Assembly: GCA_903813345.2 (NCBI GenBank)
Contig: CAIIXF020000009.1
Span: 20,735,759-20,795,758, forward strand
Length of the DNA: 60,000 nt
Origin: Owenia fusiformis
Lineage: Eukaryota; Annelida; Polychaeta; Sabellida; Oweniidae
Direction: 5' to 3'
Shown one piece after another: positions 43,895 through 54,404 of the stretch (positions are counted from its first letter, which is position 1; each line of letters opens with the position of its first letter). Both the position numbers and the translations under genes were made by a program. Below the pieces are notes generated by a model, which did no database searches, had not been told where the DNA came from, and saw only the letters and a program-made list of their open reading frames with translations.

Positions 43895-44820
43895 GGTTTT
43901 TAGTTGATGTGTATATATCAAGTATGAGGATTAAAATGATAAAGATTTGAATATTTCACTCAATATATATTGTCAAGTGGCATTAATATCAACTTCTTAT
44001 CAACATCTGATGTCGTGATATTCTTAGAAACTGATGTCGTGAATTAATGTAGTTCTTGTTGTTATTGACCATTCCAGATTAGAAAGTTGAAAGATCATTT
44101 ATATTCTTAAGATACATTCAATAGATTTTTCTGTCAAACTTCTGGAACCTTCCAGAATAATAACTCATCGCTATAATCTGTTTTTGAAAAAGGGGATTAA
44201 CACTGTAAACAAAAGATGTTCTAGAATATGAAGGATTAACATTGTGATGACACAATTAAATGTCAACATTCAATTATTACATTAAAAGACCATTATTGTT
44301 GAAATCAAGTAGAGTAGTAAGATCAAATGGTCAATTCAATATAGGACTTAAATAAATAAACCTTTTCATCTGTACTCATATTTAATCCAAAATCCAGTTC
44401 TCTTTCCTTTTATGCGAACAGTATTTGTTTGACCAACTCAATAGGATTGTTGATTCTTTTCAATGTTGGGTTAATATTGAAAGTAGAATTGTAAACACTG
44501 TTAATGGATTATACCAAATTTAAAATAATATTAAAGGGATTTATTTTGTACTTTACTAAAGACATTCAGTCCAAGAAATACATTTCTCGCCCATTTAAGA
44601 TAACAATGATGTCATGCGCATCTTATCTCTCATCCATTTAAGATAACAATGATGTCATGCGCATCTTATCTCTCACCCATTTAAGATGAAAGCCCCATCC
44701 AATTAATTTATCTCCTAATCCCCATCCTATCTCCTGCTCATCTTTATCTCTCAGAGATTTTGAAAGCCCCGGGCCCGTGGCGGCCCGTGGCGAGCCAGAA
44801 CCTGACATTTTATATCTACT

Positions 44821-44826
44821 CTTCTG
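44821..44826. repeat. Target-site duplication, right
   Basis: CTTCTG immediately after the terminal CT of the Polinton-like element. Confidence 0.85.
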
Positions 44827-44854
44827 AATTGTGGGAATGAAGTACTTTCATTTT

Positions 44855-44877
44855 TGCGCATGCGCTGCGCATGCGCA
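44855..44877. promoter_or_regulatory. Tandem NRF1-type sites
   Basis: TGCGCATGCGC followed directly by TGCGCATGCGCA, each a match to the NRF1 palindrome YGCGCAYGCGCR. They lie in the gap between the two inverted halves, where a shared promoter would be. Related ATGCGCAG and GCATGCGCAATG occur on the left side near 39908-39967. Confidence 0.6.
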
Positions 44878-44904
44878 TAGAACACGGGAAAGTCGCCATT
44901 TTTC

Positions 44905-45370
44905 AACTTTCAGTTTCGAAACTTAATTTCATGCATCTTTTTGCGTATAGCAGTCGTTATAGGCTGTCCTTCGTTAAAAATAACATACGGGAATGAACCT
45001 AAGGAAACAAAGAACTCTAGGAACTACCAATTTTTAACAGTGGACGTGTCTTGGGGAAGAAATCGACTCTGGAGGTAATAATTTGGCTGCAAAAAAATTC
45101 GGTACTTGCAGTGTAATCACTTCTTAACAAATTATTCATATTTCTCAGCAACAAGTGGATGGATTGCTACCATTTTAGGTAAGTTTACTCTTTAGTGTTG
45201 TTTGAATCAGCATGTCGATTATTGAAAGGATTCCATATATTTTTACTTGATATATCTAACAATCATTTTCTACAAATTTCAGGTAGCATCAAAACCGACC
45301 ACCCTTAATACTATTATAAGCAGTAGATTCATCGGAGGGCTTGCCCGACGCCTCGAGACAAGCCCCTGTG
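44905..45370 (+). repeat. Right half of a head-to-head inverted duplication
   Basis: Inverted homologue of 39423-39900. It keeps a probable exon end at 45178 (TTTTAG|GTAAGT) and an acceptor at 45281-45282 (AATTTCAG). Similarity ends exactly after CCCCTGTG at 45370. Confidence 0.85.
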
Positions 45371-45436
45371 GATTTCAGATGTCATGGTTTATCATGATGA
45401 TGAGTTTCAGGGAACCTGAACTACACTGTACTTCAG
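45283..45436 (+). pseudogene. Partial copy of the exon-like segment
   Basis: Encodes the same VASKPTTLNTIISSRF...RRLETSPC as 39422-39510 on the minus strand. After 45370 the sequence is unrelated (GFQMSWFIMMMSF) and stops within about 25 codons. A weak donor at 45437 (GTTAAA) could make it a noncoding 5' exon. Truncated duplicate or alternative 5' exon. Confidence 0.4.
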
Positions 45437-46897
45437 GTTAAATCAGATGTTAAATTATGAATTCATTAGCCTTGCATTAAACTGGTTTGGCTGTGTCTTG
45501 TACAAGATATTCAATCTGTCTCTGTCATAATTTGCTACTCTATCTCTCTTTCAATTTAGCACTTTTACCTGCTTATATGAACATGTTGCTATGAAACACT
45601 TTACAGTATAAATTAACACATATGAGTTAAAATTACCATAAATCAATGATATTACCTGTAATAGTCTAGTCAAAGAATATGATTTATAATCTCATGTGAG
45701 TTGAAATACGCTAATGTCAAGATAAATTAATATGGAATTGGCTGTTTCATGGAGATAACACCATCGGTAATCAGAATATTTGACAAAGAGATTGTCCATG
45801 ATGGGACTAAATATGACTTTGTTCGACCAGATGATATAAAACTGTAAAACATGTTCATTTTGCTTAAACTTTGAGTCACTAAACTTTGTCCTTATCACAA
45901 ATGACAAAATTCATAAATATTATAAATTATAACCCTTTTCAATAGTTTTTTGCATCACACTTCCAGTAAAAGTGTTCGTTAATTTTATAATAACCTCATG
46001 ATATGCATATTTGAAAGTTGTATGTACTTCGTAAGTTTGTTGTCTTACATGATGTGAAGATGTATGGCGAAGTCAAACATTGTGTACAGACATATAAATC
46101 TGGGAGACACTCCCTGGATACGGAATGTTGTCACACTTTGTCATATTTTCTCGTGTGTCATATATTACATAGAGACAAATATGAAAGTGATTCTACTTTT
46201 AAAGGTGAGAGCTACTACAGTTTTTATAGCACCCTTCGGGTTTCTTAATTGGGATAAATAGGCAATTGTTTTATATCTATCCACTTTAAATGGGCATGTA
46301 GCCTTTTTATGAACCCGTTTTAAAATAATCAAAAAGGGATTGATCATCGTCAGAGGGACCAAAGCTCCTTTCTAGAGGGCATATTGCAAAAGATGAAAGA
46401 TGTTATGAATGTCAGAGTCGGCTCTAAAATCAATTGATTATTTTATTTCTCCTCCTTGATTTTAACTACTAGCTGTAGGTGTACATGTTATAAATTGCCA
46501 TAACATTTATCCTGCTTTAGTAAAGTACAAGACAAATGAAAGTGATAATGAATCAAAGTAAACATCCTCACAGACACTCTACCAGTTCATGTGAGGGTAA
46601 GAGGTGTGATATGTTTGATTAGTTGGAGATTAGGTTGATTAGATGACTAGATTAGCAATTCAATGATCATGTCATTATGCCAAGTGTCTTCAGAGCTATA
46701 GATATTGTTAATCATATTTCATATTTCTGTATAGGATTATATATCCAGAATGCCAGAGCCTAGTACATGTTGATGAAGCTGTCTTTTAAAGTTCAACAAA
46801 ATTTAACTATTTGAAATGGTAAGGATTACATGGCATCTTGATCCATCAAGGAATTTTATTTGACTTTATGAGTACAATCTAAGATTGTTTTTGTATA
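45437..46897. other. AT-rich region, no gene seen
   Basis: Short overlapping open frames on both strands near 46018-46362 show no recognisable domains or splice context. Confidence 0.4.
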
Positions 46898-47057
46898 CAG
46901 TAAAACTGTCTTAGTGGAACACCCATGGTTCCACTTAAAAGTGTTCTACTTAAGAGGTGTTCCACTTGTAAGAGTTCAATAAACATGAAGTCAATGGATC
47001 ATGGGATTGTGAAAAGTGTTCCACTTACAGAGGTTTTCCACTTGACAGGTTTTACTG
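46898..47057. mobile_element. Pogo-like MITE (160 bp, complete)
   Basis: TA on both sides; ends CAGTAAAACTGTCTTAGTGG and CCACTTGACAGGTTTTACTG. Repeated GTGTTCCACTT motifs inside. The shortest and cleanest member of the family in the window. Confidence 0.85.
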
Positions 47058-47464
47058 TATATTACATAGAAGGATAATTTGTTGGTTTAATAATAGGTAC
47101 TGTAAGGTGATGTTCTATATTCTATGTTCTATATTGAGGGATCCGCAGTTATCTAATAGTTTTGATAGTTTTCAGTGAAGTTATCGGTCAATTAAAAGAA
47201 AGATTTTGAAAAATGTAAGGTTAGAGATATTAATCTGTTGATGACAAAAGAAAATGAGTTTAGAGGTAGTCTTCATTCTAATCTCTGCAGACAACACTCT
47301 CTGAGTAAAAATTGCCATGATTACCGTGATATTCTTACAACAAATATTCTCAGAGTGAAATTGCCATGGTAACCATGATATTCTTGCAAGACAACATTCT
47401 CTGAGTGAAATCACCATGGTAACCATAATGGGTTACCTGTGATTTTGAATACATCAGGAATAAA
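47058..47464. other. AT-rich stretch with short internal repeats
   Basis: Three repeats of CAACATTCTCTGAGT(G/A)AAA...GCCATGGTAACC at 47286-47420, about 50-60 bp apart. No gene. Confidence 0.5.
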
Positions 47465-47823
47465 AGTACCCTTTGCATTCGTTTGACTTCACTTCTTAAA
47501 AGAGAGCTTCGTCTTCACTCTTTCAAACTAAAATAAACCTGTGAACTCACCGTGCCAATCAGTGTCCATCGGCCAAATTTGACAGACGTTCTATATATGG
47601 TCATTCCTTCTGACGTCATCGTTGAGCCCGGAATTGACCAATGACATGCGAATATTTAATTAGAACGCATTTGGCGTGTGTTTCTTCAAGCTCGCTGATT
47701 GGTGGAAGAAATGTCAGCGCGTAGGTCAGAAGTGATTTATCACCCAAACTGTCACCGGTACCCGCCGTGGGGGCGGGGCTACTAAACTGTAATATGGTCT
47801 CTACTAGGCAGAGTGTAGTTTAA
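47465..47823. repeat. MITE family A, copy 3 (inverted)
   Basis: Begins TACCCTTTGCATTCGTTTGA, contains TAAAAGAGAGCTTCGTCTTC, and ends TAAACTGTAATATGGTCTCT then TAGTTTAACTAG. Opposite orientation to the copies at 323 and 6951. GC-richer interior with CCGCCCC/GGGGCGGGGC. Confidence 0.75.
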
Positions 47824-48068
47824 CTAGACTCTGCGCGCACGGTAAAATAAAAGATAAACACATTTTTTATATTCATCTAAGTCAAATAGAGATAACACAC
47901 AGTTATAGGTCTACATGAACCTGATAAGCTTATTGGATGTGACCACCTTGCCTATTGTCTATAGGTGGTAATCTATAACAGTGTATACTGAAAAAACAAT
48001 AACGAATTGAGTTATCTACGTCCCGCAATATCATATTGATCTAAGAGGAAATGTTTGTTTAATTTCAG

Positions 48069-48180
48069 TTAACTACCTTGGATCTGGGATAACAAGTGAA
48101 GCTGATGTAGGGTTATAATTCAAAACAAAAGAACATCTACTGAGAGGATTATTATACTACACCTATATGGTAGCATTCAG
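48069..48180 (+). other. Probable untranslated exon
   Basis: Bounded by TAATTTCAG and CATTCAG|GTAAGC. Stops in all frames except a short ATG GTA GCA TTC at the end, so if transcribed it is 5' untranslated. It could belong to the gene starting at 59549. Confidence 0.3.
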
Positions 48181-49109
48181 GTAAGCCTATATAAAAATTA
48201 ATTTCTATCTATAATCATAAGTAGAGAGATAGATCTGTACTGAAGAATGGACATGTTACACCTCTGACATATTTTAGTAGATAAATAAACACACGAACAA
48301 AGTAATTCACTTCTATTTCATACCTTTTAGAACAGTGATTGACCAAATAATTCAACTCGAGTACATGTACATCTATCTCTTCCAACAATTGCTGATATCA
48401 AAAAATGTAAGAGGGGTAACAAACACATAGGAGATGATGTAAAACATTTTACTGATCCATTGAAATATGGAACATTGGAAGGGAAATGTGTCCTTGTATA
48501 ATCAATTATTCAAATCAATGTTAGTAGACTTTTATAGTGTGATGAAAGGACACTTGTTAAATGGCCCATGTCTAAATGATTTTCAATATAAAATAGACAT
48601 GTTTTCGGCTATCAATAAATATTGTTTTCTCAAAATCGAGCAATACTCTAACGTTTATGCTTGTCATGTTCGAATACGATTTTGATTGTTATTGTTACAT
48701 GACTTTGCTTATTTGTTACTGAATTGGTGACATAATCTGCAATAGAAGATGCAATACCTGTATTCAGTACATGCTGACACTGCTAGTATCCTGTAATAAA
48801 AGCTGTACTGTATTGATTATCTGTTAGTGTTCATACCCACACTATTAGACTGTTCTGTGTCTTACCTGTGGTTCTACCAACATGTCTATTTCAGCCATGG
48901 AAATATATTGTACATCTTGCTATATATTTGTTTATCACAGGGTATCCTCCTTAGTGTTGTTTGAGTAGATATGTACCTTTCTTTTTGTGAAAGATTGTCC
49001 TGTTAAGAAGGGCATGGACTACAAGGGTATAACTGCAGGGGCGTAGTCAGCCTTCAGTCAGGGGGTGTGATTGCCATTTTTTCAGTTAAGTCGGGGAGGG
49101 GGCAAATTT
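48181..49109. other. AT-rich region, no gene seen
   Basis: Probable intron. At 49033-49075 a GGGGCGTAGTCAG...CAGGGGGTGTG fragment of a dispersed repeat occurs. Confidence 0.35.
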
Positions 49110-49240
49110 TTTTTTTAAGATTTGTTTTGAATTTTACAAAGATTGATGCAACTTCCTTCCAAAATTGAGCTTGTAGCTTCAAATAAAAGCATTTTAAAAC
49201 TCTTTTCTTCTTCTATCTATTGGTTCTATTTTTATTGGTT
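49110..49240. repeat. Diverged arm fragment of the GGGTACCCGG element
   Basis: AAGATTTGTTTTGAAT, then AACTTCCTTCCAAAATTGAGC and AGCTTCAAATAAAAGCATTT, parallels 25665-25775 and its complement at 26220-26310. Confidence 0.75.
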
Positions 49241-49856
49241 ATTTGGGGGGTGCACTCATCGCACTATGTACTGTTTTAGCACAAAATGTCAACCAACCAG
49301 TAAACTCAAATAGCTACAGAAAATGTCATTATAGCCTTGTAGAAACACAGTTCATTCATCAAATTTTGTTATTAGTATGTATATTTTTTACTTGGTGATG
49401 CAAAAAGTGGTCCGAAATGGTTATCTAATGCGAAGGTTATAAATATCTATAGCTCATTTAGTCATCTGAGAGATGATCAGTATGCATCATGATAAAACAT
49501 GTTCTCCATTTCTTCTCATGTTGCAAGTGAAATAGAAAGATGCAATGAGTGTACATCAGAATGGATTACATGAGAGCCTATGAGAATGAGAGACTAGCAA
49601 GACAGTGTGTGCTGAAACAATAAATGTTTAATAAGCAGGGCTGTCTCTTAAAAAGGAGATGCCAATTTTCGTGTCTGGCTAACGCCCATGTTTAGGTGTT
49701 TTATTATCGTTATTGTTATCAGAAGTGGCTGGATTAATACTCATTTCCTTACCAGTATTATTGTCATCATATTGTATTATATTAAACTGACAGTTGTGAA
49801 TATGTCATTGTAAGAGCTAGATAAACAGATATGGATCATTCAACTGTCTGCTGGTT

Positions 49857-49972
49857 AATTAATATTTGAGCTACTTGTTTTGACATATCTGATTTGGATG
49901 GTTTAAAACCATGTAAATTAATATGGAAGCTACTTGTTTTGACATATCTGGTTTGGATGGCGTAAAACCTTG
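49857..49972. repeat. Two-copy tandem repeat, about 59-bp unit
   Basis: AGCTACTTGTTTTGACATAT occurs at about 49869 and 49928, followed each time by CTGRTTTGGATGG and TAAAAC. Confidence 0.85.
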
Positions 49973-49997
49973 TCCTGGTAATACTTTGTCTCTTGTA

Positions 49998-50402
49998 TAG
50001 ACACACGCGGTCCTAACTTCGACCGTTAATTTGAATTTTTGACCTACCAGATGTTTGAACATCAAGGATTACGAGTCCCGTTTCTCTTCAAACTTATTCC
50101 ATTCAAAGCATAACAAAAATCCCTTTCTGATGGTACATTATTCTCTTTAACAGAGTCCTTACTTCCAGAGGCATTTTGGTCCCCAGTTGTAAGAAGGCCT
50201 TCTAACAGCTGGGGACCAAAACGCTGCTAGAACGAGGGACTCTTTACAATAAAGAAATGCTCCGACAGAAAGGCAATTTTGTTTTGCTTTTAATGGTATA
50301 ACTTTGAAGAAAAACGGTGCAGTATGAGACTCACAATCCTTGATTTTCAAGCATCCGGTAGGTCAAAAATTCAAATTAACGGTCGAAGTTAGTACCACAT
50401 GA
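49998..50402. mobile_element. Foldback element, about 400 bp
   Basis: Arms TTCGACCGTTAATTTGAATT and AATTCAAATTAACGGTCGAA continue through TTTTTGACCTACC, and meet at TTTTGGTCCCCAGTTGTAAGA / TCTAACAGCTGGGGACCAAAA. Noncoding. Confidence 0.8.
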
Positions 50403-50761
50403 GACAGGGAACACCTCTCTTGGCTGACTCTCATGAAATCCTATATTTAATCCATAACAGGTACTCAGTTATCACATTAGCAAAAGCAGAATTGTGTCAG
50501 TTGCATGTAATTCATCATTACAATTGATCAGTCAAATTACTTAGATTTCATAGACACGCAATAAATTATTGTTATTTTATATTTCTCTTCTCTGAAAATA
50601 TGTACTTCGGTACATGGAACCATGTTTGTCTTAATTCATTATATCACATGCATCATATTGCATATGTGACTGTACACAGCCAATATAATTCGGCGCCATT
50701 TCGGCATCGAAAAAAAAATATTAATACATACATGTATATGTATTAATCTGTACCCTGCACC

Positions 50762-50826
50762 TAGAGTCTTGTTATAAAGTCGAAGCTCTATTTTAAGGAG
50801 CGAAGTTGAATGAATGCAAAGGGTAA
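50762..50826. repeat. MITE family A, 3' end fragment
   Basis: AAAGTCGAAGCTCTATTTTA then GAAGTTGAATGAATGCAAAG and GGTAATT: only the right end of the family. Confidence 0.65.
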
Positions 50827-50904
50827 TTAATCTATATTACAATATGATATAATCTGTACAGTATACAATGCATGCATTCAGATATTGTTCTTCTATTTTT
50901 ACAG

Positions 50905-51130
50905 ATGGCAAACTGATGGAACATTGAAGCAATATTTCTCATCAAATACAGGATAATAACACACTGGATACAATTAGAATCAATGTTATATGTAATTGTT
51001 TCTGCATATAACAATTCATATTGGATAACTCAAAGGAATAAAGTACATCTGGATACGTTATCAACTATAGTACCTGAAATGCTAAAAGGGCAACTGGTGG
51101 AAAGAAGACGGGAAAGGACCAAATTGAAAG
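50905..51130 (+). other. Probable exon, possibly untranslated
   Basis: Bounded by CTATTTTTACAG and TTGAAAG|GTAAAC. A frame opens at 50983 and stays open to the donor for 49 codons (ending QLVERRRERTKLK, phase 1). It does not continue in frame into the 59483 exon, so it is either a 5' untranslated exon or part of another small gene. Confidence 0.35.
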
Positions 51131-52005
51131 GTAAACTCCTAATGTCTCAAACTTTTATATCTTTCATCATGAAAGGCTACTATCAACACAAATGATTTAT
51201 TGCCATAAAAACACAAAAATGACACATTTATTCAAATTATTGATCAAATATGGGTTAATATTCCATCTGTGGCTCTCATACTGGTTGGCTTTGTCTGATA
51301 TTTTGAATTGAGATTTATTAATTAAGATTTACTTTTACAGCATTTATTACATAGTAGGTTTTCTGACCTTCTGTTGCCCTCTTTTGAATATCAGAGCAGA
51401 AGCCTTCAATAAAACCTGTCTGATCCGAACGCTCCTGTGACTGGTCAAACGTGTTCAGATTAGCAGGTGTTCACATGTCAAGGGTTCTGAAATATCTTAA
51501 TCAATGGGAAGTAACATATTTGGGACTGTAAAAAGTGTTCACATTGAGGGGTGTTCGGATTAGAGAGGTGTTCCTATGTAGGTTCTCCCACGAATACATC
51601 CTCGTCACTTATATAACAGAATGTATTATTCAGTATAATATTATTTCCATAAGGTATAACAATTCTGATGAATTACATTCTTACACGATAATGTCTTAAT
51701 TTCTTTTTCTTTCATAATCAGTATGTAAGAATGTTTTTCTAATTTGATTGATCATCTTAAATTATAGCTAATATAGGTGTAGCTATGAATTAATCAAACC
51801 TTTCATTCAAAGCTGGGAAAATATTGACTTTCACATGTTTACCTATATATTATACATGTATACATCAGATATATTATATAGCTCAGTGGTAGAGCTACTT
51901 TAAATTAAGACAAGCCTTTGTGACATTTTGAAATTTTTTTTTCTTTTGAAAATGTATGGTATAGGTGTCAGAATAATTCTAGGATTGGGATTGATAATTT
52001 TGGTA
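51131..52005. other. Region with a pogo-like remnant
   Basis: 51406-51580 carries AATAAAACCTGTCTGATCCG, repeated GTGTTC(A/G) motifs and GGATTAGAGAGGTGTTCCTA: a decayed copy of the pogo-like family. Otherwise no gene. Confidence 0.5.
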
Positions 52006-52507
52006 CAGTAGAACCTGTATATCTGAATACCTGGCTAATCTGAACACCTCCTAATCTGAACACTTTTTTGGTCCCATTTTTTCCTCCCATTGACTCCCAA
52101 GTTAAAAAAAACTTGAAATGTGAACACCTCTCAATTTGAACAGTGAACAGTCATATTTGAAAAATTAACCTGTCTAATCTGAATACTTTTCATAAAATTT
52201 CACATGTTTCCTACAAGATTGCTCAAATATAGTTATACCAAAACTTTGGGAAAAAACTTAAAAGGTCTTGATTAAACTATAATAGGGCTTTCCAGCATGA
52301 CTAGATTCATTTGAATTGAATTTTCAAATTTCTGAAATGCTGTAAAGCTGTGTGGTCAAATGAACTATAAATATGTACCGAGAATGTGTTCACATTTCTT
52401 CAGAATCCGGAATCTCGCGAATGCAAAAACCTCAAAATGTGAACACCTCCCAATCTAGAACGCTTTAAGCTGGTTGTAATGGTGTTCGGATTAGACAGGT
52501 TTTACTG
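52006..52507. mobile_element. Pogo-like element (502 bp)
   Basis: TA-flanked; ends CAGTAGAACCTGTATATCTG and GGATTAGACAGGTTTTACTG, with CTAATCTGAACAC and AATGTGAACACC motifs inside. No transposase frame. Confidence 0.85.
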
Positions 52508-53604
52508 TAATTTCCTTTGAGTATGGGTTTCTGGGTCTGTCTTTCAGTGATTTTTGACTTTATGATTCTCAAGTTCAAATCCTAAAAAAGATTTTATGCA
52601 CAATCATATTGTCATAATTTGAGACAACTTCTCAGAAGTGTTAAGAATTAACAATTGTCACTTGACATCAAAGACAATGTCCAACAACACTGAATATGAT
52701 AAGACATATTTCATTGAAGAGGTTCATTGGATCGGTTATGCAATTCTCTATCTAATTAATTGTCCCTACAATATCCAAAAAACTTACATTATTGACGTTT
52801 CCGCAGCCAAGATGGCATCCGCAGGCTACCAAAACGTCAATATATTTTTGGGGAAGTGTAGGCGACAATTAACTATTACTTTATGACTATGATAAGACAT
52901 ACTTTAAAATGTACTCCATGATTCTTAGACATATGACTGCCTGGTACACTTGACCTAACCATCCCATATTTATTATGTTTGATGAAATCAGTTATGTTCA
53001 AGTTGCTTTTGAAGTTGTTTTTAATAGCTCTGGTGTTACATCTGCATGTTCTGTTATTCTTAGCTCAAGAAAATCTGTTGGAAGTGCTATTATGGCTTCT
53101 AAGAATTCATGATATTTTATATTATATTATGAACAGGAATTGCATGTTTATTGTAAAAAGATTTTCCCTTACCAAGAAAAAAACAGGATATTTGCCTCAA
53201 AAATTATCAAAATGGTGAGGGAATTTTTGAAATAAAAAAATTTGAGTATTAAAGGTCCTATATAAAGTTTAAATCATTTTAAGTATACTTTAGTCTTACC
53301 CAATGTTATCAGTATGTGACATGTGAAACTTTTCAATGCAAAAAGATAACGTGGTTTGCAGTGTAGTGGAATATTTGATGATTAAAAAATCTAATGAGTG
53401 GTAATTAAATTATGTGAAATTCTGAAAGTAGAAAATTGCACCACTTATTGAAAATAAGATAAGTGAAAAATATTAAAATTAGCATATGTATAAAAGACTT
53501 ACGAAAGTTCACAATTCATCATTGATAAAAAAACAATGCATTAGATTTGAATCAGGAAAATTAAATTTGGGCAATTTTGAAAATGTAGCAATCCTGTATG
53601 AGGC
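52508..53604. other. AT-rich region, no confirmed gene
   Basis: A small hairpin at 52791-52858 (TATTGACGTTT / AAACGTCAATA). A 45-codon frame from 52976 (MFDEISYVQVAFEVV...) ends without splice context; unrecognised. Confidence 0.3.
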
Positions 53605-53612
53605 ATGTACGT

Positions 53613-54088
53613 TAGTGGTCGGACTTGCCTGAAAATCCCCACTCGAGTGGGCCATGAAAAACCACGATTATATTCGCGATTTGACTTAGTTGAGTTACTT
53701 CCGGTTTCAGTTTCCCAAGTAGTGGCAGAATTCATCAATTTGATCAAGTCTTTCAAGTGCCTCTATACTTTTTATTGTCTAAATCGTATTGCACATCCCT
53801 ATTCCCGGCTGTTGGATATTCCCAGAATGCATCAAACCGGAAATGAAACTTTTGCATAAAAATAACGAACGCAGAATAAAATCCAAGTATGTTTGTCTTC
53901 CGCACATGGCATTAAATAGAAAATAAGTTGAGACGAATCGCGAGTCAAAGTAAGGTGAAAACAATTAAGTGAAAAATATTTTTTGGTAAAAATTTCAAAT
54001 CGTGAGTTCAAGTTTTCAACTCGATCAATTGATTCTTAGGACAAATGCGAGTAAAACTCGAGTACACGAGTCAGTCTTCCAACCACTA
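53613..54088. mobile_element. hAT MITE (476 bp, 8-bp duplication ATGTACGT)
   Basis: Target duplication ATGTACGT at 53605-53612 and 54089-54096. Ends TAGTGGTCGGAC and GTCTTCCAACCACTA. Inner CACTCGAGTGG / CTCGAGTACACGAG. Overlapping frames on both strands here are incidental. Confidence 0.85.
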
Positions 54089-54300
54089 ATGTACGTTATG
54101 GATAAGGACTGTATTGTGATAGTGTGTTAGACCAAAGCATAGCATTCATTTTATGATTTTGTGGTGGCCATGACTTGTTGTTTATATACATAGACATTAG
54201 ACATCCTTATCTATTGTTGAGAAATATCAAACATGTTCTTTAATCTTTGTCAAACAATATCTTCTCTCTGTACAAAGTCTAGCTATGCACATGTATAGTT

Positions 54301-54404
54301 TAGCTACAAGCCTTTGCCCCCCCCCCCCACTACATGCCTCCATATTGAGAAGTTGTCATACCTGTGTAGTCAAGTAGTAGGACAGGTCACAGAGGCATGT
54401 AGCT
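54301..54404. repeat. Small MITE with poly-C tract
   Basis: TAGCTACAAGCCTTTG and CACAGAGGCATGTAGCTA form inverted ends; 12 C at 54317-54328. A related half-copy with a C tract (AGCTACAAGCATCTGTGACC) lies at 55956-55995. Confidence 0.65.

Larger units (their letters stand above)
40173..44820. mobile_element. Palindromic Polinton/Maverick-like non-autonomous element
   Basis: 4,648 bp beginning AGTAGATATAAAATGTCAGG and ending with the exact complement (...TATCTACT), so AG...CT ends with a 6-bp CTTCTG duplication. This combination is diagnostic of Polintons. The inverted arms are about 2.2-2.3 kb and meet around a GGA-rich centre of about 125 bp. Each arm holds, from outside in, about 0.9 kb of AT-rich sequence, one intact 124-aa ORF, a GCTAACAGATGC minisatellite and a TTCACAAATG minisatellite. 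Arms match closely even in variant repeat units. No polymerase B, integrase, ATPase, protease or capsid genes are present. It may have arisen as a terminal fragment of a full Polinton duplicated head-to-head. Confidence 0.8.

Noticed and set aside
40173-44820. Assembly fold-over artefact as the explanation for the palindrome
   Set aside because: Distinct flanks, a matching 6-bp direct duplication and diagnostic AG/CT termini favour a real insertion; long-read confirmation would still be decisive.
51878-51895. tRNA-like ATAGCTCAGTGGTAGAGC (D-arm / A-box match)
   Set aside because: No acceptor stem, anticodon arm or GGTTCGAATCC T-arm follows; at best a SINE head or chance match.
52976-53113. 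45-codon frame MFDEISYVQVAFEVV...
   Set aside because: Plausible composition but short, with no splice signals or neighbours supporting it.
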